Shown: piece by piece, positions 6,229-15,333 of the stretch | Layout of the letters: every line of letters begins with the position of its first letter | How positions within the stretch are numbered: position 1 is the first letter of the stretch | Assembly (NCBI GenBank): GCA_028818385.1 | Contig: JAPPNY010000145.1 | Span: 1-35,475 of the forward strand | Length of the DNA stretch: 35,475 bases | Source: Spirochaetaceae bacterium | GTDB taxonomy: Bacteria; Spirochaetota; Spirochaetia; SZUA-6; Bin103 | Direction of reading: 5' to 3' | The notes under the pieces: model-generated | Databases searched by the model: none | What the model saw: only the letters and a program-made list of their open reading frames with translations | Told to the model about the DNA's origin: nothing | Translations under genes and position numbers: made by a program

Positions 6229-8916
6229 TCACGGCGAGGGGGTTCGAAAGGTCGTGCGCGCCGATGCCGCTGCGCCGGCGGCGTTGCGGCAGGTGACGCG
6301 TACCTGGTAGACCTCGCTTGGGGCCAGGTCGCTCAGCACCACCCGGTGGTCGATGCGGGCCTCCGGGTTGACCGTACGCAGCCAGTTCGGGGCGCCGCGC
6401 CTGCGGTACTCCACCGAGGAGTCGGCCGATGCCGAGGTCTGCCAGCGAAGTAGGACCGAGCGCGGCGGCGTCGCCGAGCGGCCGGCCCACACCGACTCCT
6501 TGCCGTCCGGCAGGTGCGCCGGAGCGAAGGGCACGCCCAGCGCCAGGCACAGCTCCAGCGCGTCCTCCGACACCGCGATCGGGTGCATCGCGAGGGTTCC
6601 GGCCCCAGCGGTCGCAAGGAACAGACGGCCGCCGATTTCCTCGATCGGCACCGGGGTGCCGTTCACGGACGCGCTGGTGGCCGAGCCCGGCGCCAGCGAG
6701 ATGCGGCCCGAGCCGCGGCAGGAGACTTCCGCATGGTCCCCGGCGAAGTGCACGCCGACGGCGGCGATGCCCTTCTCCGCCTCGAGGATCTTCCGTCCCC
6801 GGTACGTCAGCCGCGTGCCGCCCGTCAGGCCGGCCTCCGCCACCCGCCCGCGCTGGACGGAGACGTGCGCGGCTTCCCCGTCGGTGCGCACGCTCCCGCA
6901 GGCGCGGGATCCCGAGGACCGCGCCAGCAGCACGGTGTCCTCGCGCGCCCCGTCGGCCACGCGGCAGCCGACGGCCTCGTTTGTCGGCACCGGTGTGCCC
7001 CGTGCGGTGACCGGCAACGCGGTCACCTCCGGCGGGTCCGAGCCCGATCTTGCGGGATACAGGACGACCGTGAACGAGACCGGACGTGCCGACCGCTGCA
7101 CGAGCGCCACGTAGGGCCCTTCTTGGGTGCCGGCGGGCGTCGCGATCGGGCCGGTGTCCTGCTCCAGGGTCTGCCCGTCCTCCGGCAGGCAGGCCGTGAA
7201 CAGGCGCGCCCCTACCTGCTCGTCGGTGGCGATCACGCCGGCGTCGGCGTCGACCGCCAACTCGGTCGGTTGAAAGTGGCCGTGCCAGCGGTACTCGTGC
7301 GTCCCGCCGTCGCCTTCGAGGACGTCGTGGATGACCCAGTAGCGCGGCTTGACCAGCAGCACCGCCCGCCGGTGCTCGACCCCGAACCGCTCGTAGGCGC
7401 GGCTGACCGCGGCGGCGTGGTCGAAGCCGGGCAGGCTCGCCCACGTCTGCAGCCGGCCGCCGTTGGAGAGGTACGCCTGGCTCTCCCCGTCGACCATGAC
7501 CGTGTTGGAGGAGCGGGTCTGCATGTCCCAGCTCCGGAACTCGGACGCCTCGTAGCCATGGGTAGAGCCGCTGTTGGACAGGTACGCCCGGCCGTGCGCC
7601 CAGACCGCCACCGACAGCAGGTCGGGGTGCGTGTCGATCACGTCGGGGGACGCGTTGTAGCTCATGATCAGGTAGAGGTCGTCGGGCTCCCAGCCGCTGC
7701 GCATCACCAGCAGGCCGGTGTGCGGCAGGACGCGCGACGTGCGCTCCGGCGGTTTGCCGCGACCGGTCTCGAACCACCCGAAGTCGCTCCGCTCGGGAAA
7801 CAGGTCCGCCGCCTCGCCCAGCACCGGCACCATGGAGTCTTCCGGCAGGCTGCCCCAGCGCTCCTCGTCGAAGCGCGACACGTAGTTGCGGCCGCCGCCG
7901 AACGAGGCGTGCCCCACCGGCGGGTACTGGCGTAGCGGCGTGAGCACCCACATCGCCCACTCGTACATGCGCTGCAGGGCGTCCGGCCACTCCGGCGGGA
8001 CCGGCTCGCCGGCCTCCCGCAGCGCCCGCCAAGCGACCGTGTACTCGAGGATCCCGCTGAAGTGATATTCGCTGCGCTCCCAGTACCCGCCGTCGTCGAG
8101 CACGCAGTCGCGCATGTTCTGCGTGAACCGCTCGACGGCCCGCTCCTTCCAGCGCGGCGAATCCCTGAAGCCCGGCAGCGCGTGCGCGAGCTCCAGCAGC
8201 GCCACCATCATCGCCACTTCCCAGTTGTGGGCGACGTGCGTGTCGGACACCGTGTACAGGAACTCCGCGTGCTCGAGCAGCAGCTTGAGAAACGTCACGC
8301 GGTCCGCGTCGTCCAGGGCGTCCGACCGGCCGATGGTCCGGTACAGGTCGAGGGCGATCGGCACCCTGCCCGCGGCCATGAGAGCCTGCCAGGGTCCGTT
8401 GTAGCCGTACCAGGTCACCGGGCGCTGCGCCGGTGGCCGGGCGTCGGAGTGGAACGCGCGCACGATGTCCATCGCGCCGCGTGCGTAGCGCCCGTGGCCG
8501 GTGGTGCGGTAGGCGGAGACGAGCGGGCGCATCCAGAACAAGCGCACGAAGCGCGACTCCGCGCACGGGTAGTCCCAGGCGTGCCAGTCGATGCGCGGTC
8601 CGACGTCCAGCAGCTTGCCGACGAACGCGATCCGGCCGCGCATGATGGCCTCGGCGTCCTGCACGTCGCCGGAGCACGCGTCGTACCAGTCCGCCGGGAA
8701 CCGCACGTCCCGTGCATCGCTCATGACGCAGGCATCCAGGTGCTCGGCCAGCGCGCGCTGCAGGGCTGCCGTGCCGCCGCCCGACGCGGACTCCCGGACG
8801 GCCCGCAGGTGGGGCTGACCGGTATCGAGACGCGCCGCCAGCTCCCCATCCGACAGCTCGGGTCGGGTGGGCAGGAACCGCAGCCGCAGCAGGCGTTCGT
8901 GGATCTCGGGGTCCAT
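6229..8916 (-). CDS. Heparinase II/III-like protein with C-terminal FN3 domain
   Basis: 895 residues without a signal peptide. Residues ~50-380 form an (alpha/alpha) toroid with VAHNWEVAMM (~225-235) and ERSEYHFSGILEY (~270), likely to contribute catalytic His/Tyr residues. A beta-sandwich domain begins near 400 with IDTHPDLLSVAVWAHGRAYL, the equivalent of 'HGHaDqLsf...g..ll.D.G' in heparinase II/III and alginate-lyase relatives. Residues ~815-895 are a fibronectin type III domain (SVLLRWQTSASADSSVEYRR ... YQVRVTCRNAAG). The family cleaves uronic-acid glycosidic bonds by beta-elimination; the substrate here is unknown. The ATG at 8916 gives a 5-bp gap to the Gfo/Idh/MocA stop; a GTG at 8925 would overlap that stop (GTGA). 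It is the last gene of a minus-strand set with the Gfo/Idh/MocA and coiled-coil genes. The missing export signal suggests an intracellular oligosaccharide lyase (inference). Confidence 0.8.
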   Translation of the reverse strand: MDPEIHERLLRLRFLPTRPELSDGELAARLDTGQPHLRAVRESASGGGTAALQRALAEHLDACVMSDARDVRFPADWYDACSGDVQDAEAIMRGRIAFVGKLLDVGPRIDWHAWDYPCAESRFVRLFWMRPLVSAYRTTGHGRYARGAMDIVRAFHSDARPPAQRPVTWYGYNGPWQALMAAGRVPIALDLYRTIGRSDALDDADRVTFLKLLLEHAEFLYTVSDTHVAHNWEVAMMVALLELAHALPGFRDSPRWKERAVERFTQNMRDCVLDDGGYWERSEYHFSGILEYTVAWRALREAGEPVPPEWPDALQRMYEWAMWVLTPLRQYPPVGHASFGGGRNYVSRFDEERWGSLPEDSMVPVLGEAADLFPERSDFGWFETGRGKPPERTSRVLPHTGLLVMRSGWEPDDLYLIMSYNASPDVIDTHPDLLSVAVWAHGRAYLSNSGSTHGYEASEFRSWDMQTRSSNTVMVDGESQAYLSNGGRLQTWASLPGFDHAAAVSRAYERFGVEHRRAVLLVKPRYWVIHDVLEGDGGTHEYRWHGHFQPTELAVDADAGVIATDEQVGARLFTACLPEDGQTLEQDTGPIATPAGTQEGPYVALVQRSARPVSFTVVLYPARSGSDPPEVTALPVTARGTPVPTNEAVGCRVADGAREDTVLLARSSGSRACGSVRTDGEAAHVSVQRGRVAEAGLTGGTRLTYRGRKILEAEKGIAAVGVHFAGDHAEVSCRGSGRISLAPGSATSASVNGTPVPIEEIGGRLFLATAGAGTLAMHPIAVSEDALELCLALGVPFAPAHLPDGKESVWAGRSATPPRSVLLRWQTSASADSSVEYRRRGAPNWLRTVNPEARIDHRVVLSDLAPSEVYQVRVTCRNAAGAAASARTTFRTPSP

Positions 8917-8921
8917 CGGCG

Positions 8922-10130
8922 TCACAGCCAGTGCGCGACCGGCCAGAGAGTCGCCGAACGCGAGAACGGCGCGTCCAGCAACTCCTCGGTCTCCTCGATC
9001 GGGTCGTGGCCGTACCGGCGCACGAACTCCGCCTCGATGCGCTGCTCCAACTCCGTCGGGCCGGCCAGGGGCAGGCTCACCCACCGGTTGCCCAGCCGGG
9101 CGCTCTCCCTCACGGCCAGGCAGATCTCCCAGTCCCGGAGGCCGTTCCGGGCGCCGTACGGAGACGCGCCCCCCTCGGTGATCGCCCGGTGCAGGCCGAC
9201 CAGGATGCTCGCCTTGGCCACGTCGTCGGGGTCGCCGATGCCGTAGCGAATGAAGGGGTTCTCCCACATCAGCGGCGGATCGAGCTCGACCCGCATGGAG
9301 TCCAGCACCCGCTCGCCGCCGGCCTCCCGGTAGTGCTCGGTGATCTCCGTCGTGCGGCCGTCGCGATACAGCGTGACCCGATTGCCGCTGATGTGGCCGC
9401 GGGTTCCCTCCACGTCCCAGCCAACGGGGAACGCGTGGCGGGTCGACGGGAAGATGCGCGGCGGCTTCTCGAACAGGCAGACGACCCCGCTTGCGAACTT
9501 CACCAGCCCGTGGTCCCACTGCACGGTCGATTCGGGCTCTCCGCCGTAGGCGACGTACGGCTCGGTCTTCACCTCGCCGCAGTAGCCCAGCACCTCGGTG
9601 GCATCGGCTCCCAGCAGGGCGCGGACCCCGCTGAAGCCGTGGTACTGCCCGGTCAGGTAGCGCAGGCGAGCGTGCGTGAGCTCGCCCAGGAGGCCGGCGT
9701 CGATGACCATTCGCTTCATCCGCTCCACCGGCCACAGCCACACCTGTTCGGCGGTCTCCCACAGCACACCCGACTGCCGGCACGCGTCCTCGATGGCCGC
9801 GGCGTACCGCCGGGTCAGGGCGATGGGCACCTCGGTGATGACGTGGGCGCCGTGGCGGGCCGCGGTCAGTGCCATCACGACGTGGGAGTCCTTGGGCGCC
9901 AGGCTCAGCACCACGTCGGGTCTCTCGGCGGCGAACAGGTCCGCCTGACTCCGGTAGCGGGCCGGCAACGGGTAAAGGGCAGCGATCTCCGCGAGCACCT
10001 CGGCGCTGCGGTCACAGACGGCGGTCAGCTCGTAGTGGTCGGTCAGGCGGGCGATTGTCGCCAGGAAGTGACGGGCGCGGGAGCCGGGACCGGCGCCCAG
10101 ACCGATGACCGCAATCCGCAGCCGCTTCAT
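8922..10130 (-). CDS. Gfo/Idh/MocA family protein lacking the EKP lysine
   Basis: 402 residues. The N-terminal Rossmann fold starts IAVIGLGAGPGSRARHFLA (6-24), with an acidic residue after the second strand (VCDRS, D40) for NAD(P) ribose binding. A C-terminal alpha/beta domain follows. Family members reduce or oxidise sugars, inositols or related polyols using NAD(P). In the usual EKP motif the lysine takes part in catalysis; here the place reads ITEVPIALT (E100-V101-P102), so the lysine is replaced by valine. Classical dehydrogenase chemistry is therefore doubtful; an altered reaction or a binding role is possible. It is followed within 6 bp by the heparinase-like gene and probably co-transcribed, suggesting both handle the same sugar. 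No clear Shine-Dalgarno sequence precedes the ATG. Confidence 0.85.
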   Translation of the reverse strand: MKRLRIAVIGLGAGPGSRARHFLATIARLTDHYELTAVCDRSAEVLAEIAALYPLPARYRSQADLFAAERPDVVLSLAPKDSHVVMALTAARHGAHVITEVPIALTRRYAAAIEDACRQSGVLWETAEQVWLWPVERMKRMVIDAGLLGELTHARLRYLTGQYHGFSGVRALLGADATEVLGYCGEVKTEPYVAYGGEPESTVQWDHGLVKFASGVVCLFEKPPRIFPSTRHAFPVGWDVEGTRGHISGNRVTLYRDGRTTEITEHYREAGGERVLDSMRVELDPPLMWENPFIRYGIGDPDDVAKASILVGLHRAITEGGASPYGARNGLRDWEICLAVRESARLGNRWVSLPLAGPTELEQRIEAEFVRRYGHDPIEETEELLDAPFSRSATLWPVAHWL

Positions 10131-10182
10131 CGGGCTAGGCTCTGCCCTGTCGGCGATCCGGCAGGCATCGCCGGCATCGCGG

Positions 10183-10881
10183 TTACGCTACGTCCAGGGT
10201 CTTCCGGTCCAGCCGGTACCACGACACGTCACCGTCATCGAGGACGCCGCGAATGCGATCATCGACCTGGACGCTGGCAATCACGGCATACGCCCTCCTG
10301 CCGGTGAACCTGGTCAGAAAACCGGCGTTGCGAAGTGCCCGCTTCGTGTCCCTGCCGTTGGCGGTGAAGGAGATCTCTGCCGCGACGTAACAGGACTCGC
10401 CTGCATCCGTCGCCTCCACGATCAGGTCCGCCAATCGGAAGCTGCGCAGGTCGTTCACCGGGATGTCGGCCGTGTCGTGGGACCGAACCAGGTCCCTGAT
10501 GTCTACGATGGTCAGCGTGCGCACGTACTCGAATCCAAGGTCCTCGGCGATGAGAACGGCTTGCCGCTCGGCGGCGTTCCTGGCATGCCCGCCCTTCAGC
10601 ACAGACAGGTCGTCCTGCATCCGGGCCTGGCCGCTCTTCAGCACGGACAGGTCCTCCTGCATCCGAGCCTGACCGGCCTTCAGCGTGGACAGATCGTCAT
10701 CCACCCGGTCGAGCCGTGCTTCGATCGCCTCGAAGCGCTGGTTCGCCGCGGCGACGAAGTCGGCGAGTCTCTGCGGCAGTTCCAGCACCTCGCGGGTCAG
10801 CAGGCGAACGCGCAGCGCCTCTACCCACTCCGGGTGCTCGTCCAACACGCGAACCAGATCCTGGATGGAGTTGATCGTCAT
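10183..10881 (-). CDS. Coiled-coil protein with C-terminal PD-(D/E)XK-like domain
   Basis: 232 residues from the ATG at 10881; in-frame ATGs at 10893 and 10911 are alternatives. The N-terminal MTINSIQDLVRVLDEHPEW leads into a helical region. Residues ~62-105 form a coiled coil made of 14-residue repeats (LSVLKSGQARMQDD type) encoded by 42-bp DNA repeats. The C-terminal ~120 residues contain LADLIVEA...YVAAEIS, an arrangement like the D...ExK core of PD-(D/E)XK nuclease folds, but the position of the catalytic lysine reads ExS, so activity is uncertain. The function of this family is not known to me. It lies 52 bp upstream of the Gfo/Idh/MocA gene and diverges from 11024, sharing an intergenic region of ~140 bp. 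Confidence 0.6.
   Translation of the reverse strand: MTINSIQDLVRVLDEHPEWVEALRVRLLTREVLELPQRLADFVAAANQRFEAIEARLDRVDDDLSTLKAGQARMQEDLSVLKSGQARMQDDLSVLKGGHARNAAERQAVLIAEDLGFEYVRTLTIVDIRDLVRSHDTADIPVNDLRSFRLADLIVEATDAGESCYVAAEISFTANGRDTKRALRNAGFLTRFTGRRAYAVIASVQVDDRIRGVLDDGDVSWYRLDRKTLDVA
10597..10722 (-). repeat. Three in-frame 42-bp tandem repeats
   Basis: Units 10597-10638, 10639-10680 and 10681-10722 align closely; the third is most diverged in its second half. Each encodes 14 residues (two heptads) of the coiled coil, so changes in copy number would keep the frame and the heptad phase. Confidence 0.8.
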
Positions 10882-11023
10882 CGCGGCAGCCATCAGAGAG
10901 GCAGGTAACATAGCGTATCCGCCGTATGCACGAAAACGAGCGACGAGCCTGCCCCGATCGTGAGGAGACCGGTCTTCGTGGAGCCACGCCGGCGCGCGGC
11001 ATGGCATCCGGGGGGCCGGCTTC

Positions 11024-12043
11024 GTGACTCGCGTCGCGATTTACGGTGCCGGATCGTTCGCCAATTCGTGCCGGATCCCGAACCTGCGCGGCATCGACGG
11101 GGTCCGCATCGTGGCGGTGTGCGACGTCGACCGGCAGGCTCGCGAGGCGACTGCGCAGCGATTCGCCATTCCCCGCGCGTATGCCGACGCCGGCCGGATG
11201 CTGGAAGCCGAGACGATCGACGTGCTCTATTCACTCGTGCGCGCGGCCGACCGCACCGACGTCGAAGCGCGCGCCGCGGCGCAGGGCATCCACCTGTTCA
11301 GCGAGAAGCCGCAGGCGCTGTCGATGAAGGTCGCCCGCGCCATTGACGCCGCCGTTCGCCGAGCGGGGGTGCTGAGCACGGTCGGCTTTCGCGAGCGCTA
11401 CCGCCCGCTGTTCCGCGAGGCACGCCGGCTGCTCGCCGGACGCAGGATCATCCATATCAACTTCCTCTCCGAGGGGACCACCGGGGCACGGGATCCGGAG
11501 CGTCTCAGGGTCGGCGTCGATGGATCCGAGGAGGGTCGCGACAGCTTCACGCGAACCGGCGGGAGCGGGCTGGGCTGGGGAGTGCACGCGCTCGACTGCG
11601 CCCGCTACATCAGCGGCTTGAACGTCGAGACGGCGCAGGCCTTCTACTACCATCCCGCCGGCTACCGGCAGCCGCTGTCCTACTGCTACCACTTCCGCAT
11701 GACCGGCGGCGCGACCATGACGATGACCCTGGTGGACGGCGTCGGCACCGCGCCCCCTGGCAACTGGTTCACGGTCCTGTACGAGGGCGGCCACCTTGCC
11801 CTGGACGGCTATGACCGCATCGAGCGCGACGGCGTCACGGTCTTCCGCGGCGGGCCGTTCGACCCATGGGCGGCACAGGACCGGGCGTTCGTCGAGGCGG
11901 TGCGGACCGGGGAACGGTCACTCGTCCTGAGCGACTACCATGACGGTCTGGCGACGCTGGCGCCGGTGCTGGCCGGCTGGGAGTCGGCGCGCCGGGGCGG
12001 GAAGTGCATGGACGTGGCAACATTCAGCCGGGAGGAGGACTGA
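11024..12043 (+). CDS. Gfo/Idh/MocA family oxidoreductase
   Basis: 339 residues from a GTG preceded by a G-rich ribosome-binding region (GGGGGGCC). The N-terminal Rossmann fold reads VAIYGAGSFA (4-13), with CDVDRQ (33-38) after the second strand. The catalytic motif SEKPQALS carries E94-K95-P96 and is intact. The C-terminal domain contains GGSGLGWGVHALDCARY, where the His after GWG.. matches the active-site 'D.g.H.iD' histidine of the family. It likely oxidises or reduces a sugar or polyol with NAD(P). Its TGA overlaps the ATG of the heparinase-like gene (TGATG), so the two are translationally coupled; an aldo/keto reductase follows in the same manner. Confidence 0.88.
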   Translation: MTRVAIYGAGSFANSCRIPNLRGIDGVRIVAVCDVDRQAREATAQRFAIPRAYADAGRMLEAETIDVLYSLVRAADRTDVEARAAAQGIHLFSEKPQALSMKVARAIDAAVRRAGVLSTVGFRERYRPLFREARRLLAGRRIIHINFLSEGTTGARDPERLRVGVDGSEEGRDSFTRTGGSGLGWGVHALDCARYISGLNVETAQAFYYHPAGYRQPLSYCYHFRMTGGATMTMTLVDGVGTAPPGNWFTVLYEGGHLALDGYDRIERDGVTVFRGGPFDPWAAQDRAFVEAVRTGERSLVLSDYHDGLATLAPVLAGWESARRGGKCMDVATFSREED

Positions 12044-15000
12044 TGGACGGCGCAACACCGTGGCAGCGACCGGCATCCGGTTGGCACGGAGGCACTCCGG
12101 ACGGGGACACCCACGTGGTGCGCTGGGACCCCGCGGACGGCGCGCTCTCCCTGGCGTTTCCGGAGGCGGACTGGACGGCGTTTCGGTCGCTGCACCTCGA
12201 CCTGTCTTCACCCCGGCGGACCGCCGAGCGCATCCTGCTGGAAGCCCTGGACCCCGGCGGGGCCTGCCTGGGGTCGACCACCTTCTGCGTGGACTGGACG
12301 GGCGACAATCCGATGCGGCTGTGGTTGGACAACATGGAGCCGCGCGGTCCGCGCGACCGCTGGGCGGCGGTCGGCGGCATGCGTCTGTCGCGCCGGAAGG
12401 CGGGCATGTGGCCGACGGAGCTCATGGCAGGCGCCATCGCCTGTTCCGCGGACCCACCGCGGTGGGACGTCAACGAGAGCGACACCGTGGTCGAGCTCGG
12501 CTGGCACGAACAGGGCGTCCGGCCGTCCGAATGGCGCGTCGTGCCCGACGCCACCACGGTGCCGACCGGCACGGTCTTCTACCGGGCGCCGCAGCCGGGC
12601 ATGGACCACCGGCCCGCCCGCGAGCTCCCGCGGGGACGGCCGGCCGAGCTCGCGAACGGCGGTCCCACGCCGTGGCTGGGCTTCGGGTTCCTGCAGGCAG
12701 ACGAGCCCGGCCGCCTGACGCTGGAGCGCCGGTTCGACCTGCCGGTCGGCGAGTACCGGGAGATCATGGCGAAGCTGCTGTGGGACCGCGACGCGGAGCT
12801 CGAAGTCACCGCACTGGTGGATGACGGCCGTCCGGTCACGATCACCGGCGGCGAGCGCGGACGGGAGGGATTCGGCCAGTGGATTACCTTCGGCGCCGAC
12901 CTGGGGGGCGCGCGCATCCTGCGGTCGGTCCGTGTCGCGGTTGCCGAAGGCCCGGACCGGCGCGTCGAGGGGCGCGAGATCGGCGCGAACCTGTTCTGGA
13001 TCCTGCTGCGCCGGCCGAGCGCACTGGACGACATGCCGCTGCGGACAGTGACGGTGCGGCTGCAGCACACCGAAATCTGGCCGCTCGATCCGAGCGCGAC
13101 GGCGCGGCGGGAGGTGCCCTCGGTTCCGTTCGCGGAGCCCCCGGAGTCCACCACGCCCGTCGGAGACCCGCTGTGCGACGGGATGCCCTTCGGCTTTCTC
13201 ATCCGCCGCGACGAGCTGCCCGCGCTCAGGCAGCGGGCGCTCGGCCCGCAGAAGGCGATCTTCGACCAGATACGGGCCGAGGCGGACCGCGGCATCGCCA
13301 CGGAGCTGACGGACCGTAACTACTACGGCACGCTGTTCGGCGGCGGGATCGGCCATCCCAAGGGCCTGCGCGGCGCCGGCATGCGCGTGTACGCGCCGGT
13401 GGTCGCGGCAACCCATCTGATCACCGGAGAGGAGCAGTACGCCGTCGCGGCGCGCCGCTGGATCCTGCGTGCGGCGCACAGCGACGACTGGCGCGCCGAG
13501 CACGGCGGCTGCCTGGACCGGCCGCAGGCCGGCGAGAGACTGCCCTACTGGGACAGCTTCATCGGCTGGCATCCGCGCGGCTTCGCGGGCTCGCTGAACC
13601 ATCCCTTCTGGATCGCGGACGCCGCCCACGGCATCGCCGTCGCCTACGACATGCTGTACCACTGCTTCAGCCCGGAGGAGCGCCGGACGGTCGAGGACTC
13701 CTTCGCCCGGCTCGGCATCTACCTGCTGGCCGACAAGCTGCGAGAGCAGCACTCGTTCTACAGCAGGATGAACCAGGGCGTCCTGTTCGCGCTGCCGCTG
13801 CTGATGCAGACCGCCTTCCTGATGCGGCGTGACGGCCGCTACGGCGAGCTGTACCGGTTCGCCCTGGAGTTCACGGAGGAGTTCGGCCGCACGCCGTGGA
13901 ACGCCGAGGGCGTGTGCGGCGAGGGGCCCGGCTACGGCGTCGGCACCGTCGGGCTGTACGTGGAGGCCCTGTCGGTGCTGGCCGCCTGTCGCGGCAGGGA
14001 GATCGCGGAGGTGATTCCCGAGCCGCTTCCCCGCGTCCTGAAGTATCTCGCGCACATGCGCTCCACCTGGGACGTGCCGGGACTGGACGGGCGGCCCCAC
14101 TTCCTGGGGATCAGCGACGGCAGCGAGGCCGAGTGGATCGGCCCGGACGTGCTGGCATTCTTCGCCGGCCGGCTGCGCGATCCGGTGGCGCGCTACTTCT
14201 GGGAGGAGCGCTTCGGCGCCGGCACGGCACCAGCCAGCCTGCCGGCGCTGCTGCACCTGGAGGCAGGTCACTCTTCGAGTGGGGCTCGCTCCGCTCGCCC
14301 GGCCGCGCCCGACCTGCCGCCGGCGGCCGTCTACCGCGACCAGCCGATGGCCTTCCTGCGTACCGGGTGGCGCACCGGCGACAGCCTGGTCATGCTCAAC
14401 AACATCCGCGAGATCACCGGGCACGGCCACCGGGACCGGCTCAGCGTGATCTTCGAGTACGGAGGCGAGCAACTCCTCCTGGATCCGGGCATGATCGGCT
14501 ACGCCGACCCCTCGGGCACCCTCTACAAGGGCAGCGCCTGCCACAACACGATCACCTTCGGCGGCCGCGACCAGCGCGGCGGCCTGATCGCCTACGACAC
14601 CGCCATCACCGACTTCCTGACCACCTCCGGCGACCGCTGTCCGGGAGATCCCGCTGGCATCGACTGGGTCACCGCCGACGCGACGGCCGTGTACGAAGGA
14701 GCGCGGCGCGTGCGCCGCCACGTCGTGTTCCTCAGGCCCTGCGTGGTGCTGCTGCTCGACGACGTGGCGACGGAGCAGCCCGAGGAGGCGTGGCTGAACT
14801 TCACCGTGCTCGGCCCGCTGCGGATGGAGGGGAGCCGGGCGGTGTCCGAGACGGGGCGCAACCGGTTGGACCTGGCCACGGTGGCGGACCAGGAAGTCTC
14901 CACCGAGACGTCCCTGTGGGGCACCCACTGGTCCACGGTGCCGTCATACCGGATCGGGCGGCGGCTCCCCGCGGCCCGACGCGCCGTGCTGGTGACCGCA

Positions 15001-15333
15001 CTCGCGGCAGCGCCGGCGGCAGGGCCGGCGCCCGCCGTGGAGACGGCTGCGGGGCCCGGCTGGATCGGCGCGCGGGTCCGGTGGGTGGATGGCGAGGGCG
15101 TTCACCGCGAAGAGTTGTGCGTGCGGCGGACTACGGAAGAGGACGGCGAGACTGGCGACGGCGCATTCGGCATCGTCACCGACGCGGACGCCGCCGTCGT
15201 GCGCAGGACGGCGGATCGCGTGCGCGGCGCCATGCTGCTGGGCGGCTCCCGCCTGTCCGTCGGCGGGCGGGACATCGCCCTGCCCGCGGAGCGTCCCGAC
15301 ACCGCCCTGCGGGGCGTCACAGGAGTGTCTTGA
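12043..15333 (+). CDS. Large heparinase II/III-like protein
   Basis: 1096 residues with GGGAGGAGG 4 bp before the ATG, overlapping the preceding stop. No signal peptide is visible. Residues 1-~390 are beta-rich, with blocks such as WTAFRSLHLDLSSP, and look like accessory sugar-binding domains. Residues ~395-720 form the (alpha/alpha) toroid, including NHPFWIADAAHGIAVAYD and EGPGYGVGTVGLYVEAL. From ~765 a beta-sandwich begins with AVYRDQPMAFLRTGW and GHGHRDRLSVIFEYGG (~803-818), followed by LLLDPGMIGY, the hallmark of heparinase II/III C-terminal domains. This predicts beta-elimination of uronic-acid-containing glycans, substrate unknown. An odd low-complexity in-frame stretch (HSSSGARSARPAAP, near residues 743-756) separates the two catalytic halves. 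The gene sits between Gfo/Idh/MocA and aldo/keto reductase genes with overlapping stop/start codons. Confidence 0.82.
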   Translation: MDGATPWQRPASGWHGGTPDGDTHVVRWDPADGALSLAFPEADWTAFRSLHLDLSSPRRTAERILLEALDPGGACLGSTTFCVDWTGDNPMRLWLDNMEPRGPRDRWAAVGGMRLSRRKAGMWPTELMAGAIACSADPPRWDVNESDTVVELGWHEQGVRPSEWRVVPDATTVPTGTVFYRAPQPGMDHRPARELPRGRPAELANGGPTPWLGFGFLQADEPGRLTLERRFDLPVGEYREIMAKLLWDRDAELEVTALVDDGRPVTITGGERGREGFGQWITFGADLGGARILRSVRVAVAEGPDRRVEGREIGANLFWILLRRPSALDDMPLRTVTVRLQHTEIWPLDPSATARREVPSVPFAEPPESTTPVGDPLCDGMPFGFLIRRDELPALRQRALGPQKAIFDQIRAEADRGIATELTDRNYYGTLFGGGIGHPKGLRGAGMRVYAPVVAATHLITGEEQYAVAARRWILRAAHSDDWRAEHGGCLDRPQAGERLPYWDSFIGWHPRGFAGSLNHPFWIADAAHGIAVAYDMLYHCFSPEERRTVEDSFARLGIYLLADKLREQHSFYSRMNQGVLFALPLLMQTAFLMRRDGRYGELYRFALEFTEEFGRTPWNAEGVCGEGPGYGVGTVGLYVEALSVLAACRGREIAEVIPEPLPRVLKYLAHMRSTWDVPGLDGRPHFLGISDGSEAEWIGPDVLAFFAGRLRDPVARYFWEERFGAGTAPASLPALLHLEAGHSSSGARSARPAAPDLPPAAVYRDQPMAFLRTGWRTGDSLVMLNNIREITGHGHRDRLSVIFEYGGEQLLLDPGMIGYADPSGTLYKGSACHNTITFGGRDQRGGLIAYDTAITDFLTTSGDRCPGDPAGIDWVTADATAVYEGARRVRRHVVFLRPCVVLLLDDVATEQPEEAWLNFTVLGPLRMEGSRAVSETGRNRLDLATVADQEVSTETSLWGTHWSTVPSYRIGRRLPAARRAVLVTALAAAPAAGPAPAVETAAGPGWIGARVRWVDGEGVHREELCVRRTTEEDGETGDGAFGIVTDADAAVVRRTADRVRGAMLLGGSRLSVGGRDIALPAERPDTALRGVTGVS
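14262..14318 (+). repeat. Inverted-repeat-bounded insertion-like segment inside the heparinase-like gene
   Basis: GGCAGGTC (14262-14269) and GACCTGCC (14311-14318) are perfect 8-bp inverted repeats around a 41-bp segment that contains CGAG/CTCG and CTCGCTCCGCTCGC-type repeats. It is in frame, encodes a Ser/Ala/Arg-rich linker and has a base pattern unlike the flanking codons. A small palindromic element may have entered at a domain boundary. Confidence 0.35.

Noticed and set aside
8917..9783. Extension of the FN3 heparinase-like gene upstream to 9783
   Set aside because: The upstream part lies entirely within the Gfo/Idh/MocA gene in another frame and reads as low-complexity Arg/Gly sequence; the natural start is at 8916 or 8925.
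10597..10722. 42-bp repeats as a CRISPR array
   Set aside because: The units are directly adjacent with no spacers and are translated in frame as heptads of a coiled coil.
12208..14928. Long minus-strand open frame inside the large heparinase-like gene
   Set aside because: Composition is His/Arg/Ala/Gln-rich as expected for an antisense shadow; the plus frame has family motifs, a strong ribosome-binding site and operon overlaps.
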